A stretch of DNA of 64,000 bases from Endobugula sp047636495 (GTDB lineage Bacteria > Pseudomonadota > Gammaproteobacteria > Pseudomonadales > Cellvibrionaceae). The stretch spans positions 43,635 to 107,634 of the forward strand of contig JBLILH010000007.1 in NCBI GenBank assembly GCA_047636495.1, given 5' to 3'. Below are positions 63,883 to 64,000 of the stretch, piece after piece. Under the pieces are notes generated by a model, which was given only the letters and a program-made list of their open reading frames with translations, ran no database searches and had not been told where the DNA came from. How positions within the stretch are numbered: position 1 is the stretch's first letter; each line of letters opens with the position of its first letter. The position numbers and the translations under genes were made by a program.

Positions 63883-64000
63883 CGTAAAACACATAAAAAG
63901 ACATTTTAATTGAAGGTTTACGGCGAAATAAAAGTTTTTGAAGCGTTGATGCTAGCACTATTATTAAGCACTGTGAGTGGTGGTTCTGTTGTTGCAAAAT
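63877..64000 (+). other. Cassette 8 (incomplete): copy of cassette 5
   Basis: The last 124 bases repeat the start of cassette 5 with only a few changes (for example AGAACTATTA versus AGCACTATTA). The array therefore continues beyond the window. Confidence 0.9.

Larger units (their letters stand above)
59336..64000. mobile_element. Chromosomal integron: integrase, attI region and cassette array (continues past the window)
   Basis: An integron integrase on the minus strand, then attI, then at least eight gene cassettes on the plus strand separated by seven attC sites that resemble each other closely, as in sedentary chromosomal integrons. Crossover points (the G/TT of GTTRRRY) are at 60534/60535, 60947/60948, 61318/61319, 61780/61781, 62192/62193, 62600/62601, 63299/63300 and 63876/63877. 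Cassette sizes are therefore 413, 371, 462, 412, 408, 699 and 577 bp, plus an incomplete eighth. Neither a transposase nor resistance genes are seen. Confidence 0.93.

Overview
The window is a piece of chromosome from a gammaproteobacterium. Its conserved genes follow the Pseudomonas/Cellvibrio-type order around the replication origin: glmS-glmU, the atp operon, parB-parA-rsmG-mnmG, mnmE-yidC-yidD-rnpA-rpmH, then oriC and dnaA-dnaN-recF-gyrB, then aroE-hemF-tsaC-dprA-LysM-def-fmt-rsmB-trkA-trkH, and glyQ-glyS-gmhB-plsC. The DNA is fairly AT-rich. A marine, Cellvibrionales-like lineage is my best guess, by inference only. Several accessory genes are visibly decaying, which fits a lineage under relaxed selection, perhaps host-associated.

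Layout. 1-1604: 5' part of uvrD. 1864-4507: a ruined ECF sigma/anti-sigma/fasciclin cluster surrounding an intact Tat-exported MsrB. 4603-9536: ogt, hexR, glmS, glmU. 9633-16982: complete F1Fo ATP synthase operon (atpIBEFHAGDC), whose first gene lacks a normal start codon. 17133-21676: parB, parA, rsmG, mnmG. 22455-26669: mnmE, yidC, yidD, rnpA, rpmH. 26925-27110: likely oriC. 27326-34300: dnaA, dnaN, recF (carrying two parS sites) and gyrB, closed by a strong terminator. 34529-47512: a response-regulator/TPR protein and the aroE-to-trkH housekeeping run. 47537-49247: an RsbQ-like hydrolase overlapping a PAS-GGDEF cyclase. 49353-50857: about 1.5 kb without a recognisable gene but with strong palindromes. 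50858-52342: a stomatin/NfeD operon, both genes broken. 52702-57001: glyQ, glyS, a GmhB homologue lacking its nucleophile, and a PlsC-type acyltransferase. 57078-59232: a bor-like lipoprotein gene with a nonsense codon, a one-domain asparaginase, an orphan ParA and a small membrane protein.

The most striking part is the right end. From 59336 to the window edge lies a chromosomal (sedentary) integron: an apparently intact integron integrase pointing left, an attI region with unusual palindromes and a hairpin, and an array of seven complete cassettes plus the start of an eighth, separated by seven attC sites of about 103-114 bp. Three cassettes carry a credible gene (a small lipoprotein, an O-methyltransferase, an orphan 150-aa protein). 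At least four of the eight belong to one recurring family without a credible gene. Members of this family carry invariant blocks, including a TATAAT-containing segment just before attC. I read them as candidate mobile promoter or RNA cassettes.

How the genes work together: replication start (DnaA, DnaN, RecF, GyrB), origin segregation (ParA/ParB/parS), tRNA and rRNA modification (MnmG, MnmE, RsmG, RsmB, TsaC), membrane protein insertion (YidC/YidD) and ATP synthesis are clustered and look intact. The decayed genes are all accessory (sigma/anti-sigma, FAS1, stomatin/NfeD, Bor and possibly GmhB).
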